A stretch of 64,000 bases of DNA from Anaspis maculata. Taxonomy: Eukaryota > Arthropoda > Insecta > Coleoptera > Scraptiidae. A model generated the notes under the pieces. It saw nothing but the letters and a program-made list of their open reading frames with translations, did not search any database and had not been told where the DNA came from. The stretch is taken from contig OX421961.1 in assembly GCA_949128115.1 (NCBI GenBank), positions 129,087,050 through 129,151,049 on the forward strand, read 5' to 3'. Of the stretch, positions 42,536 through 53,513 are shown one piece after another. Made by a program: the position numbers and the translations under genes. Each line of letters starts with the position of its first letter. The first letter of the stretch is position 1.

Positions 42536-43972
42536 AAAGTCCTACAGGGGCCCCTTTGAGTCTCCAAGTGTCATTTGGAGCCCCAGTGAGCCCCGCCAGG
42601 CCATCGTCCGATTTTTAGAGGCCTCTGCTCTCTTGTGTCTACATTAAAGCATTTATGGCCCTGTTAAGCCCCCTTGTATCTTTCAATATCGTTTGGAATC
42701 GTAACGAGCCCCCTTGTGCCGTCAATTATCTTTGGCTTCCATTATGCCCCCTTCTGTTGCCTCGAGTTTCTGGAATTTTTGGGAAACTCCCTTGTGCCCC
42801 TTCTCAGGTTTCTCGGAGCCCCATGTGGCCCCCTGTGTTTTCATGTTTCATTTGTAACCCTGCTGAGCTCCTTTGTACATTGTGTCAGTTTTCAAAACTC
42901 TAGTTAGCTCTTGTGATTTTTTATGTGTTGGTTGAGGTCCTATAGGGCTCCTTTTGTGTCTCTTAGTGTCATTTGGAGCCCTTATGAGCTCCGCCAGGCC
43001 TTCTTGCGATTTTCAGAGCCCTATCCTCCCTTGTATTCTACATCAAAGCATTTCAAGCCCTGCTGAGCCCCCTTGTGTCTTCAATATCGTTTGGAGCCCT
43101 ATTGCGCCCCCTTGTGTCATCAATTGTCGTTTGCAGCCCAGGTGACCCCCTTCTAATTTCTTGCAGATTCTGGAACCTTGGAAAGCTCTCTTGTGCTTCT
43201 TCTTGAGTTTCTTGTAGCCCTATGTGGCCCCCTTGTGATTTCGTGTCTCATTTGTAGCCCTACTAACCCCCTCTTTTATTGCTTTGGTTTTCGAAGCTCT
43301 AGCTGGCTCCTGTGAGTCTTAATGTGTTGGTTAAAGTCCTACAGGGGCCCCTTTGAGTCTTCAAGTGTCATTTGGAGCCCCAGTGAGCCCCGCCAGGCCA
43401 TCGTCCGATTTTTAGAGGCCTCTGCTCTCTTGTGTCTACATTAAAGCATTTATGGCCCTGTTAAGCCCCCTTGTATCTTCCAATATCGTTTGGAATCGTA
43501 ACGAGCCCCCTTGTGCCGTCAATTATCTTTGGCTTCCATTATGCCCCCTTCTGTTGCCTCGAGTTTCTGGAATTTTCGGAAACTCCCTTGTGCCCCTTCT
43601 CAGGTTTCTCGGAGCCCCATGTGGCCCCCTGTGTTTTCATGTTTCATTTGTAACCCTGCTGAGCTCCTTTGTACATTGTGTCAGTTTTCAAAACTCTAGT
43701 TAGCTCTTGTGATTTTTTATGTGTTGGTTGAGGTCCTATAGGGCTCCCTTTGTGTCTCTTAGTGTCATTTGGAGCCCTTATGAGCTCCGCCAGGCCTTCT
43801 TGCGATTTTCAGAGCCCTATCCTCCCTTGTATTCTACATCAAAGCATTTCAAGCCCTGCTGAGCCCCCTTGTGTCTTCAATATCGTTTGAAGCCCTATTG
43901 CGCTTCCTTCCGTCCTCAGTTACCGTTTGCCTGCTGAGCCCCTTTTTTGTTGCTTTAGTTTTCGAAGCTCTA

Positions 43973-44210
43973 CCGTGGGTTCCACAAAACAGATAATACG
44001 AGATTAGTTGATTTGCGATTTTTGTTTGTCAATTTGTAGCCGACTGATCGATGGAAATGCTGGTTTATCGCTCAATAATGAAAAGATGATGGGTCTAGTA
44101 CAGATTTCAGGCAGTTGTTGTTGGTAATCACCTAGCATTCAGCAGAAAAAAGTTCAGTTGATCTGCAATTAGACTTGATCGCTGATCATCTTTTTTTGTG
44201 GAACTGACGG
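43973..44210. mobile_element. 238-bp MITE with CTA target duplication
   Basis: Ends CCGTGGGTTCCACAAAA and TTTTTTGTGGAACTGACGG, flanked by CTA on both sides. The repeat reads through on either side (TTTTCGAAGCTCTA then GTTAGCTCC). A 3-bp target with a T-A core points to a PIF/Harbinger-type mobiliser. Confidence 0.75.
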
Positions 44211-44890
44211 CTAGTTAGCTCCTGTGAGCCTTTATGTGTTGGTGCAGTCCTATACAGGGTTATTTTTGTGTCTCTAAATGTCATTGGGAGCCTTGGTGAG
44301 CCCCGCCAGGCCTTCGTGCTTTTTAGAGGCCAATGCTCTGTTGTGTCTATATTGAAGCATTTCAGGCCCTGTTAAGCCCCCTTGTATCTTCAAATATCGT
44401 TTGGAGTCCTGATGGGCCCCCTTGTGCCGTCAATTAGCGTTGGCTTCCCTGGTGCCTCTTTCTGTTTTCTCGAGTTTCTGGAGTTTTTGGAAACTCCCTT
44501 GTGCCCCTTTCCAGGTTTCTCGGAGCCCTATGTGGCCCCCTGTGTTCTCATGTTTAATTTGTAGCCCTGCTGAGCCCCTTTGCACATTGTGTCAGTTTTC
44601 AAAGGTCTACTTAGCTCCTGTGAGTGTTCATGTGTTGGTTAAAGTACTACAGGGCCCCCTTTGCGTCTCTAAGTGTCATTTGCAGCCCAAGTGAGCCCCG
44701 CCGGACTTTCTTGCGATTTTCAGATCACTATCCTCCCTTGTGTCTACATTGTAGGATTTTAAGTACTGCTGAACCCCCTTGTGTCTTGAAGTGTCTTTCA
44801 GACCCCCAATAAGTCCGGTCATGCGCGGGCGCAATGCTTGCGAAGAATTGTCCGCGAAGAATTGTCCTAGCACCGAATAATCACACACCT

Positions 44891-45080
44891 CCCGCGTGCT
44901 TCCCGTGTGCTCCGAAATGTCCGCACCTCCGCCAAAATAGACAGATGTGCCTTGATCGAGCGTTGAAGGTTCCTGATGCCAAGCCATCGCGTATACTTCT
45001 GGAGTTCTGGAAATGTCCAGAGCACCGCACTTGTATTTACACCGCTACATGATGGATGGAAGAATCCAGTAACAATATAC
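44891..45080 (-). pseudogene. Ty3/gypsy fragment, second copy of 19.1-kb segment
   Basis: GCGTGCTTCCCGTGTGCTCC, CCGCACCTCCGCCAAA, GCCAAGCCATCGCG and GCACCGCACTTGTA-like strings match 19131-19350 in order, about 75% alike. It is too short and broken to read a domain by itself. One edge adjoins the 41374-44882 element and the other the 45084-50806 element. Confidence 0.55.
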
Positions 45081-45849
45081 ACATACCGTCAGCCCAGGAT
45101 TATCTTGTTCTATGTCCAATTTTTGGTCAAATGGACATATATTCCTTATTGAAATCAGCAAAATTTCCTTTGTTTATATCCTGAAAAAAATATTTGAAAA
45201 AATCACTGCATCAAAGAAAAACCTGTGAATATCTTGTTGTTCTATATCCATCCAAAAACTGAGTATTTCCAGTATTATACTGTTCTATGATACTGGTGAG
45301 AATCATGTTGTTCCATGTGCCATTTCTGTATTGAAATGTGCTATATCCAGTTCAGTGGCATTGTTCTATGTCCATTGACGTTCAATATTCTATATCAAGT
45401 CGTTGTTAAGTCCATAGAATTCAATCAATTCATCATGAGTTCAGCATCAGAAAGAATGTTCTCCAATACTGGGTAAACCTCCAGAGTGTGGTAGTGAAGA
45501 CTGGGAGAGAGTATCTCGCTCAATATTCACAATTAGTTTTTTCGATCCAACCTAAAAAACAACTTGAACTATTTATTGTATATTTGTTTCAGAATGCTCG
45601 GCGAGATAATCGACAAGGCTTGAAATGAATCAGAGCCTGCCAATGAATCAAGCTCCAGCTATTCCCATTTTCTTTTTCATTGCCTTTCCATATCTTATTT
45701 ATTCTGTATATCCAGCACCAGACTTGGGTAGTATTCGAATACCCAGTATCTTGAATCCTACTCAAGTTACTTTTTACGGTATTCGTATTCGTATTCGAAT
45801 ACAGTCATGAATTCTGTATTCGTATTCATGCAAGACCAAAATCCGTCCC

Positions 45850-45912
45850 CGGCTGGGATCTAACTCGCGACCTCTGGAATGGCAGTCGAGCGCGCTGACC
45901 ACCACTCCACAA
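45850..45912 (-). repeat. tRNA-like SINE head
   Basis: The minus strand reads GTGGAGTGGTGGTCAGCGCG (A-box-like TGGTCAGCGCG), an anticodon-like CTCGACTGCCATTCCAG, then GGTCGCGAGTTAGATCCC (B-box-like, Pol III). Stems are imperfect and the acceptor stem is absent, so it is a tRNA-derived SINE piece and not a working tRNA. Confidence 0.6.
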
Positions 45913-45940
45913 GTTCCTCAATTTTAATTTTGTTTTCATT

Positions 45941-47021
45941 CAAAGGACCCCGCACGATTCTTATGGAAAATGGCTCCCGGTTAAATTCTCTGAATTTTTG
46001 ATATGTTGTAGCTCATGAGATACTAATCGAATACCGTGAACCCCAAACTCAAATAATGGACAGCTTTTTACCCACAGGGGGTTGAAGTTGGAGGTTTTGA
46101 CGGCTTCAAAATGATATTATGACGTTAATAGAAGCTTTTTATCTGGTTTCTCTTCAAGTTGTGTTTCATGCTAAATGTATTTATTTGACAGAAGAATATC
46201 AACCCCCTCCTCCACCCCCAACCCCTATCTACCATCATAAAATTCGAGATTACTCCCGAAAGCCATGCGGATGGCTTCTGTGATTTAAATCATGAATTTT
46301 GACATGAAAATTATTTTCCACCCCTAATGTTGGGGTGCCGATTTTCCAATTTTCCTTGGTCAACTCAGCTAAATTTTTGATATTATGTAGTTCTAATTTT
46401 GCTGAACAAAAAGTTTCCATACCAAAACTTATTCCTATGAACAGTTTTTTTTCTGCAGGGGACTGAAGTTCAATATTTATGCTCTCAAATCTTCAACTTC
46501 AGTCCCCTGTAGAACAAAAACTGTCCATAGGAATAAGTTTTGGCAAGGGAACTTTTTGTTCAACAGAATTAGAAGTACACAATACCAAAAATTCAGCCAA
46601 ATCAACCGAGGAAAATTGGAAAATTGGCACCCCAACATTAGGGGTGGAAAATAATTTTTATGTCAAAATTCAAAATTTAAATCACATAAGCCATCTGCAT
46701 GGCTTTTGAGAGTAATCTCGAATTTTGTAATGGTAGATAGGGGATGAGGGTGGAGGAGGGGGTTGATATTTTTCTTTCAAATAAATACATATAGCATGAA
46801 ACACATCTTGAAGAGAAACCAAATAGAAAGCTATTATTTACGTCAGAATATCATTTTTAAGCCGTCAAAACCTCCAACTTCAACCCCCTGTGGGTAAAAA
46901 AACTGTCCATTATTTGAGTTTGAGGTTCACGGTATTTGATTAGTATCTCATAAGCTACATCATATCAAAAATTTAGAGAATTTAACCGGGAGCCATTTTC
47001 CATAAGAATCGTGCGGGGTCC
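45941..47021. mobile_element. 1.08-kb palindrome with almost no loop
   Basis: Arms of about 530 bp run from AAAGGACCCCGCACGATTC to GAATCGTGCGGGGTCCTTT and meet near 46480 around a loop of some tens of bases (ATTTATGCTCTCAAATC). The arms differ at scattered positions, roughly 5-8%. TTTTCATT occurs at both edges, possibly an 8-bp duplication, though one extra C at the left makes the exact edge uncertain. No coding. Confidence 0.85.
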
Positions 47022-50000
47022 TTTTCATTAGAATGAACTTTTTTCCAAATCAGAGTTTTTTAGATTCTTACACCGACCTGGGGTGCTATATTCTTGGACG
47101 TGTTCAAAAAGTTCTCGTATACGAATTCTCCTTCCCGATTGTCCAAGCAACACGAAACCAAGGAGATTTGTATACGAAAAGTCGTTCGAATAACTCGAGA
47201 ATCGCACCCCTTTTACAATGGAATCATGTTCATTGCTATTTTTGTTTGCGGAACAACAAACGAGTGATCGAATCAATTCCTCCCCAAGTCACCTTTGATT
47301 CCTGAAAATCTGGTGAAAAAACATGGCTAGCGAGGGGATCAATGCCTACCTTGAAGAGAAATTTATTTAATCACTATTCACTCCCAATAAGCCAATACAG
47401 CTTAATAAAGTACCTACGTAAACAGGTAAATCTATGTGGGTATTCAAAAGCGGTATTCATTTTCACGGATACATGGATTCGAATACTTGCATGGTATTCA
47501 AATACTCTTGAGACTCAGTATTCGAATCTTCTGGATTCGAATCCTTTTTTTACATCGGGATTCAGGATTCGTATTCAAATACTTTTTTTCGGGATTCGAT
47601 CCAAGTCTGTCCAGCACTAAGACTTTTTGAATCAAACATAAAGGGACAAGCAAAACCATCAGCGGTCATTGGTTGTATACCCTTCAGCTCTCCAGCTTGT
47701 TACTTTATTTTCGTTTCAAAAGTTCTAGTGCTGAAGTTGATGCATCATAAATGGGATATAAGTACCTCATCTACTGGAAACCGTAAATGAATAATAAATT
47801 AATGTAAAGGTTTCCAGTTTTGATAATAAAGAGTCTATAATTTTCAGTGATTACTGTAGAAATCATAGATTTAGACGAATCTGGAATGCCAACGCAGCAC
47901 ACTCCTTAAGAAATTCCTTTGGTCGTCATCTCTCAGAATGAATAGCTGGACAACAACGAAAAGCGGATGAAAAGTTCTTGTACAATTTTCCAACATTTTT
48001 GTAAAAAGTGTCCATAAATTCCAGTGATGGTCTGAAAATTACACACCAAGAAACTTCCTTGATCATCGTCACAGAGAATCAACGAATAGACAACGATAAC
48101 AACATTACCGAGAACTCACACAAAGAAAAGAAAAAGAGATTGATGGAAATGGGAATATGGAATATCAGAAAAGTTCCGAAGCTGAAGGGAAGAGAATAAT
48201 GTAAATGCTGAAGAGAAGAAAATACCTGAGAAATCTTGCAAAGTCAGAATCTTTCATTCTGTTGAAACTTGCCCACATGCTGGTTGCTGAACATCGAACA
48301 TGTTGAACATCGAACTTGATAGATCGATTTTGTAGTCAGACAGTTGCATTCCTTGAAACAAGAACTCCATAATGTCATTTGCTCTCGGATACTTCCTCCA
48401 ATTAGAAGAGGAAGGAAATGTCAAAATGACCGAAAAAAAGTTTGGGGAGTCAGACCATGGAAACGTGCTAGAAATTGGCAGTGCCCACAGCTGCATTGTA
48501 CGGCACATCAACGGTTCAGATGTCTGGTCGCCGTTGACTTTAATTAGTTTGTTGCGATCAATTCCATTGAGGTGAAAAATGCATTTAAAAGTATTGCAAA
48601 TGAGACCACGGGACTCCGAAGATTATCAGTCCACTTCGAAACAATATATCGCTGTACTAGAATGATAGTAAGACAACTTGAAAAACATAGTTTCGAGTAA
48701 CCGCCACTTGAACATTTCAGAAGAACGAAAAACACTCTTCTTCTCGAAATTTCGGAGATTTTTCAATTTTCCAGTTGTATTATATCGCTCCTGATAGACT
48801 TGTGAGGAATTCATTATGAAATCACATTTACTCTTTCAGAAAAAAATCAAAAAGTGAACATATCCTTGTATATCGCTAGAAACAATGGTTCTGTTGGAAG
48901 TTGTCTGTTTTTTCATGTAAGTTATCCTACTATTCGTCAGGAATTCGTAGAGTGATTTTGAATTTATCCTTTTTTTTTCAAGTTGTCCGAGTATTGCACA
49001 GTAAGCATAGCCTGGTTCAACATATTTTTCATAGTTATCCTTAAGTATTGTATGACATGGAATAAGCCCATTAGTTTTTGGCTGTCATCTGACAAATGAA
49101 AGTGTCACTATCAGAAATTGGAAATTCATTTGGAAGTCCTTGGAGAACTGTATTCAGAACAGTAGATAGTGTTTCGCTAACTGTCGTGTGTCAAATATTG
49201 AAAAATGTCAAAGTTCATAACTTTGTCACTCAATTATTCAAGATTTTTCATCAAACATTTCATCCTGTGAACCGATTTTCACGATTTCTTCTACTTTTGG
49301 CAGTCTTGGCCATAGCTATAACCAATATAGTCTGCCTCCGCATCTATCCATTGTTTTGGTTCAGTTTTACCCAATACAAACTGACCTATGGATTACGAAA
49401 TCATTGCAATGTACATTGGAGATAAGTTAAAATTATCAAGTCATTTCAAACAATTCACGGACTATTTCTGGTCAAATAGTGGGACAACTTGGAGAAAAGT
49501 AAGATATTTTACAAACGCATGAGAGTATGTTTGTGCAATAGTGAGTTAAAATGGAATATCTGGAGACTTTCATTGAATCAGTTGGTTTTTTGGTATAAGA
49601 GTGAGACATCTTTCACAGTAAAATACTGAGATAACATGAAAAACAAGGACAACTTGGAATTTTCAAATCAGATTTGTTGTAAAATTGGGACATGTTGAAA
49701 TGTCTTCGTATTATACCAGAAGGCAAGATCAAATTCGATCTATTTCTCAGTAGAAGAAGTAGAACATTTTGAGATGTCCGAGTATTAGACCAGAACTGTG
49801 AAAAAAACAGATAATTATAACAGTGAGATATTCATTTTTTATGTACTTCCATGATGATTCTGAGTGATTCGATTTTTTTACCATGCAGGTAGAGAATAGC
49901 TTGGAGCTATAGATTTTGGAATAATCCGAAAATCAGAAATTTTAAGTTATCTCACTATCATTCTAGCACAGCGATATGTACGAAAATGTACCCTATACCA

Positions 50001-50806
50001 CAGTGACGAGTGAAGACTTCAAGACTATAGTTTACTAGCGAAAAGACCCAATGAAGTTGAAGTTTTCGAACAACTTCGATGAACGTCTGCAAGATGTGAA
50101 ATTAACGTACAAACGGAGATGTTACTTGTCCTCTTTGATCCAATTCCCAAAACTGATCCCACAAAATCCAACATCCGCCGTTGTTGTGCCGGATAAGAGA
50201 AAACATTCTTTGGAAATGTTACCCCAAAATCCCCAAATGTTCCTGGAGAAACGTGAAATTTACAATGCATGTGTTATTAAAAATTGAGACTCCCAACCAC
50301 CCAGCAACAAGAAAGTTATCAAGAACCGAGTCAAGAACCAAATAAGTTGGCTTTTTTTGTCAAGAGAATTTTGTTGTGTTTTCATTTTATAAGTTGTTTT
50401 TTTTGCCAAGAGAAATATTTTTTTTTGTTTTTCTTGTTCACTATATTTTCTAAATAAAGAATGTTTATTATTCCCAAGTTCAAATGACATTGTTCTATAT
50501 TCATGTCAAATTGTTTTATATCCACCTTACTAGCGGAAACGCTGGTAGGCTGTCCATTTTGTTCTATATCCTAGACCCAAATGCACTCAATTTGATAAAT
50601 TGAATACATCTTTGGCTTAATACATCTATTTTTAGTGATGAAAAAACTGTTTTGCAGCTAAAAAATCCACGTTTTTCTGAACAGCAGTGTGATATGTATT
50701 TTGAAAAATTTTGAATTATGAGGTATGATTCTGCGAAACTTCAAACTGCATTTCCCACAAGTTTGGTTTTTGGCGCTCAGAACAAGATAATTTTGGGCTG
50801 ACGATA

Positions 50807-51653
50807 CTACAAAATATTTGTGGAGAAATTTGCCTACAATGCTTAAAAGCCCTCACACTCATTTTAGCCAGATTTTGACAAGACTTTGAAGAACAGTTAT
50901 CCTTCGTGGGAAGGGTCCTACACAGTGGTCAAGAGGTTTAAGGCTAAAGGGGACTGAAATTGAGTACCAAGTGTGCGACAGAGAGAAAATACATCAAAAG
51001 TAATAAAATGTTTTAGGGAGAACTATCAGTCCGATTTCAGATCTGAAAAAAGGGTTATACTCAGATTTCGAATCTATTTGATGCACTAGTCAAAAAAAAA
51101 ATCAAAAATTTTTTTTAAATTTTTTTTTTCAATTCCACAAATTAATTTTGATTTTTTTGAAAATCGCAGGTAGTCATTTTGAAGTACTAAAAATATCAAA
51201 CATTAATCCGTTTTTAGAATTTCTCCACCACAAATGGTGCCCTCCGAAACACATTTTGAAAATCTCTCTTTGTTATTTGCCGCTCGCTGCAGCTGTTCTC
51301 CGCGATGAGTCATTTACGATATAGGCAGTGATAACTTTCTGCACACATGGTGTTATGATGTTTTCTGAGAAATAGGCGATGTAAATAGCAGTAGTAAAGG
51401 TTTGTGACATCGTGGTACTACGCCGATTTATTTCGTTGCTACGATTTTCAAAATTGTAATTTTTTTTCAAGCTGATTTGATATCTCACGTGATCACACTA
51501 TCTAGATTTACAACCTACTGATACTCGATATTTACATCCAATTACAAAGGGACAAACATTGTAAAATCATTTCGCAATTTCAAAACAAGAGGCTGCACAA
51601 ATGTATTTAAAACTATATGTATACACTGGAAGTGAATAACAAAACTGCGAAGA
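50807..51653. other. Non-genic stretch
   Basis: No gene recognised; several A/T homopolymer runs around 51090-51130. Confidence 0.4.
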
Positions 51654-51762
<109 letters not shown>

Positions 51763-52091
51763 CGTCTGAAGTATGTCTGTCTGTCTGTCCGTCCGTTTGA
51801 CTCCTGTGTGAATATCTGTCTGTTTGTTTGTGTGTCTGGCTGTCTGTGTGGTTATCGTCGTGAATGACCTCAGCTTATTTGATTTTTGTTGAAATCGTTC
51901 CATTAGAATGCACTCGTTTCGTATAAAATTCGTATTACGTATCGTAGTACGATACGCGTTTGAGTGTCGAAAAGTGCCATGGCATTTCAAGTTTCCCAAA
52001 TGGGCATGCTCCTACAAGCTTGCAGATCGATGATCTCAGGTAGTAAAATTTTGATATAGTCAGTCAATTTTGCTTTTATTTTGTCAGTCCA

Positions 52092-52330
52092 CTAATAATT
52101 ATGTCCTTGTACTTGAGAATAGTGATTGTGTGTCCGTTTTAGCTGAGAATTTCTCTCTAAACAAAATTGTTGATTGGTCTGTATAGCTTCCTGTATGGTC
52201 TTTTGTTTTGCCGACTTAGGACATTTCACCCTGATGATAGTACCATTCTGATAAGGAAGAAGCCCGTCTGGCGATTCCGCAAGATATCCATGGGTCGGGT
52301 CCACAGACAGGCCTCATAGTTCAACTTAAT
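52092..52330 (-). pseudogene. YqaJ-like recombinase/nuclease fragment
   Basis: YqaJ proteins are lambda-exonuclease-fold nucleases found in phages and in many invertebrate mobile elements. The minus frame reads VDPTHGYLAESPDGLLPYQN, then GTIIRVKCPKSAKQKTIQEA and FCLERNSQLKRTHNHYSQVQ. It matches the conserved LAxSPDGxV, (L/V)EIKCPxSA and LKxxHxYYxQVQ blocks. The catalytic Asp (SPDG) and Lys (KCP) are present, but the Glu two residues before the Lys is Arg here (IIRVKCP). With no N-terminal part, the fragment should be inactive. Confidence 0.75.
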
Positions 52331-52950
52331 TCCGTTAAAGTCAGTTCTAATCAAACCGTACTTTTTTTTTCTTATGGTGCGATTCTCTGAAAAATTACGT
52401 TCCATAAAGGCTCTGTTAGGTTGTTATTACCCAGGCAACAGCCAATGGGGTACTTGCCAATGAAAGTGATAAAGAGTAATTCCTGAAAATTTCCGGAAAA
52501 AATATCCATTGGTTAGCAAAAAAAAAGTTTTTGATTTTTTTTTAAAATGGTTGGTAACAGTTGAGAAACTTCAGTGGGATTTTCATGTCTGTATTTTTCA
52601 AATATGGTTATGCCACTCTAACAGTTTTTTGAGTTTTCAATCCAACAATGCTGTTTGTTTAGTTTTTTGTATATTTGTGACGTCACAAATATATTTTCAA
52701 AACACGCATCACGGCCACAGTTTTGGGAATTTAGGAAAAAGAAAAAATACAGATACATTATTTTTTACCATACTATCCATGAAGCCAATGAAAAAAAAGT
52801 GTACAAGTATGTACCCCATTGCCGACACGAATTTTTACATAACAGAGCGTTTATGGAATGTTATTTTTTACAGAATAGCACTATTTCATCTTTTTTTCTA
52901 TCTTGAACGTGTTTATTGAACAATGATAACGAATTTCATCAGATATTTTC
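52331..52950. other. Non-genic stretch
   Basis: A 136-codon plus frame at 52509-52919 is Phe-, Tyr- and Lys-rich, as expected of AT-rich random sequence. I do not call it a gene. Confidence 0.4.
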
Positions 52951-53513
52951 AGGGGCGAAGATATTAGGGGGCACCCGCCCCCTTTCCTCCCTATTTTCAA
53001 CCCCCGCTGAATATTTTTGACAACGGTTCAAATTTTTGAATTTTGCGTTCAATTTACGAAAAAAGTTACCGATGCAAAATTTTGATTTGATGTTTCATTT
53101 TCAAGATATTTGGTTTTGAAACATTGGAAAACATCTCGAAATTGCCACTTTCCAGGGCCCAAATTGTTTTTTTCTGAAGAATTTCATGTTTCTCAGCGAA
53201 AATGGTGGTTTATCAACTTAAAACACCCAGAAAACTTATTCCAGCTGACGAATCATGAGTTTTTTTGAATTTCAATTTTTAGGCCCAGGAAAGTTGCTAT
53301 TTCGAGATGTTTTCCAATGTTTCAATCCCAGATATCTCGAAAACGAAGTCTCTAATCAAAATTTTGCAGGAGTAACTTTTTTGTTTGAATTTAACGTAGA
53401 ATTCAAAAATTGAAACAATTCCCAAAAATATTTGGGGAAGTCAAAAATAGAGGGAAAAGGGGGAGGGCTATTATAGGGGGAATAGGGGCTATTATCTTCG
53501 CCCCTAAAAATGT
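52951..53513. repeat. Foldback, ends AGGGGCGAAGATA
   Basis: AGGGGCGAAGATA at 52951 is mirrored by TATCTTCGCCCCT ending at 53513. Arms of about 230-270 bp share CCTATTTTC/GAAAATAGAGG-type blocks, CCAAATATTTTTGGG-like stems and AACATTGGAAAACATCTCGAAAT with its reverse complement. Diverged, no coding. Confidence 0.75.

Larger units (their letters stand above)
41374..44882. mobile_element. TIR-bounded GAGCCC repeat element
   Basis: GAATAATCGGTGACCGGACA with two or more AATTCTTCGCG units at the left is mirrored at the right by GCGAAGAATTGTCC repeats and CACCGAATAATC. Between these ends lies about 3.4 kb of degenerate tandem repeat with the core TTTGGAGCCCTNNTGAGCCC and CCTTGTGTCTTCAATATCG, repeating roughly every 40-60 bp. 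A 797-bp higher-order unit is seen as near-identical copies (for example 42600-43330 and 43397-43920). A LINE tail (42161-42535) and a MITE (43973-44210) are inserted. Long open frames in it are by-products of the repeat. Confidence 0.7.
45719..47609. mobile_element. hAT-type element with 8-bp duplication
   Basis: CAGACTTGGGTAGTATTCGA at the left and CGATCCAAGTCTG at the right are inverted ends, and TCCAGCAC stands directly outside both. An 8-bp duplication with CAG/CTG ends is the hAT signature. Subterminal repeats of TATTCGAATAC occur in both flanks. It is non-autonomous: no transposase, and its interior is taken up by a SINE-like tRNA segment and a long palindrome. Confidence 0.85.
45084..50806. 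mobile_element. 5.7-kb TIR element with GTTCTATRTCC motifs
   Basis: TACCGTCAGCCCAGGATTAT with CTTGTTCT at the left is mirrored by AGAACAAGATAATTTTGGGC and TGACGATA at the right. Near both ends, in the same orientation, the motif TTGTTCTATRTCC and variants recur (about 45100, 45230, 45275, 45362, 50487, 50512, 50560). The middle (47640-50050) has recurring phrases such as ATGTCCGAGTATTRNACC and a doubled QHTPxEIPLVVIS/KITHQETSLIIV block at about 47890-48110. Frames at 48008-48199, 48344-48575, 49096-49425 and 50051-50287 are open, but I recognise no domain. A hAT element of 1.9 kb is nested in it. Confidence 0.55.

Noticed and set aside
42655..44694. Several 60-90 codon plus-strand ORFs with similar proteins
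   Set aside because: They repeat at the 797-bp period of the GAGCCC array and exist in two frames at once; they are by-products of the repeat.
45850..45912. Functional tRNA gene
   Set aside because: A and B boxes are recognisable, but the acceptor stem is missing and the anticodon stem is mismatched; SINE-derived is simpler.
52509..52919. 136-codon ORF
   Set aside because: Phe/Lys/Tyr-rich composition typical of AT-rich random sequence, no motif, overlapping frames equally open.
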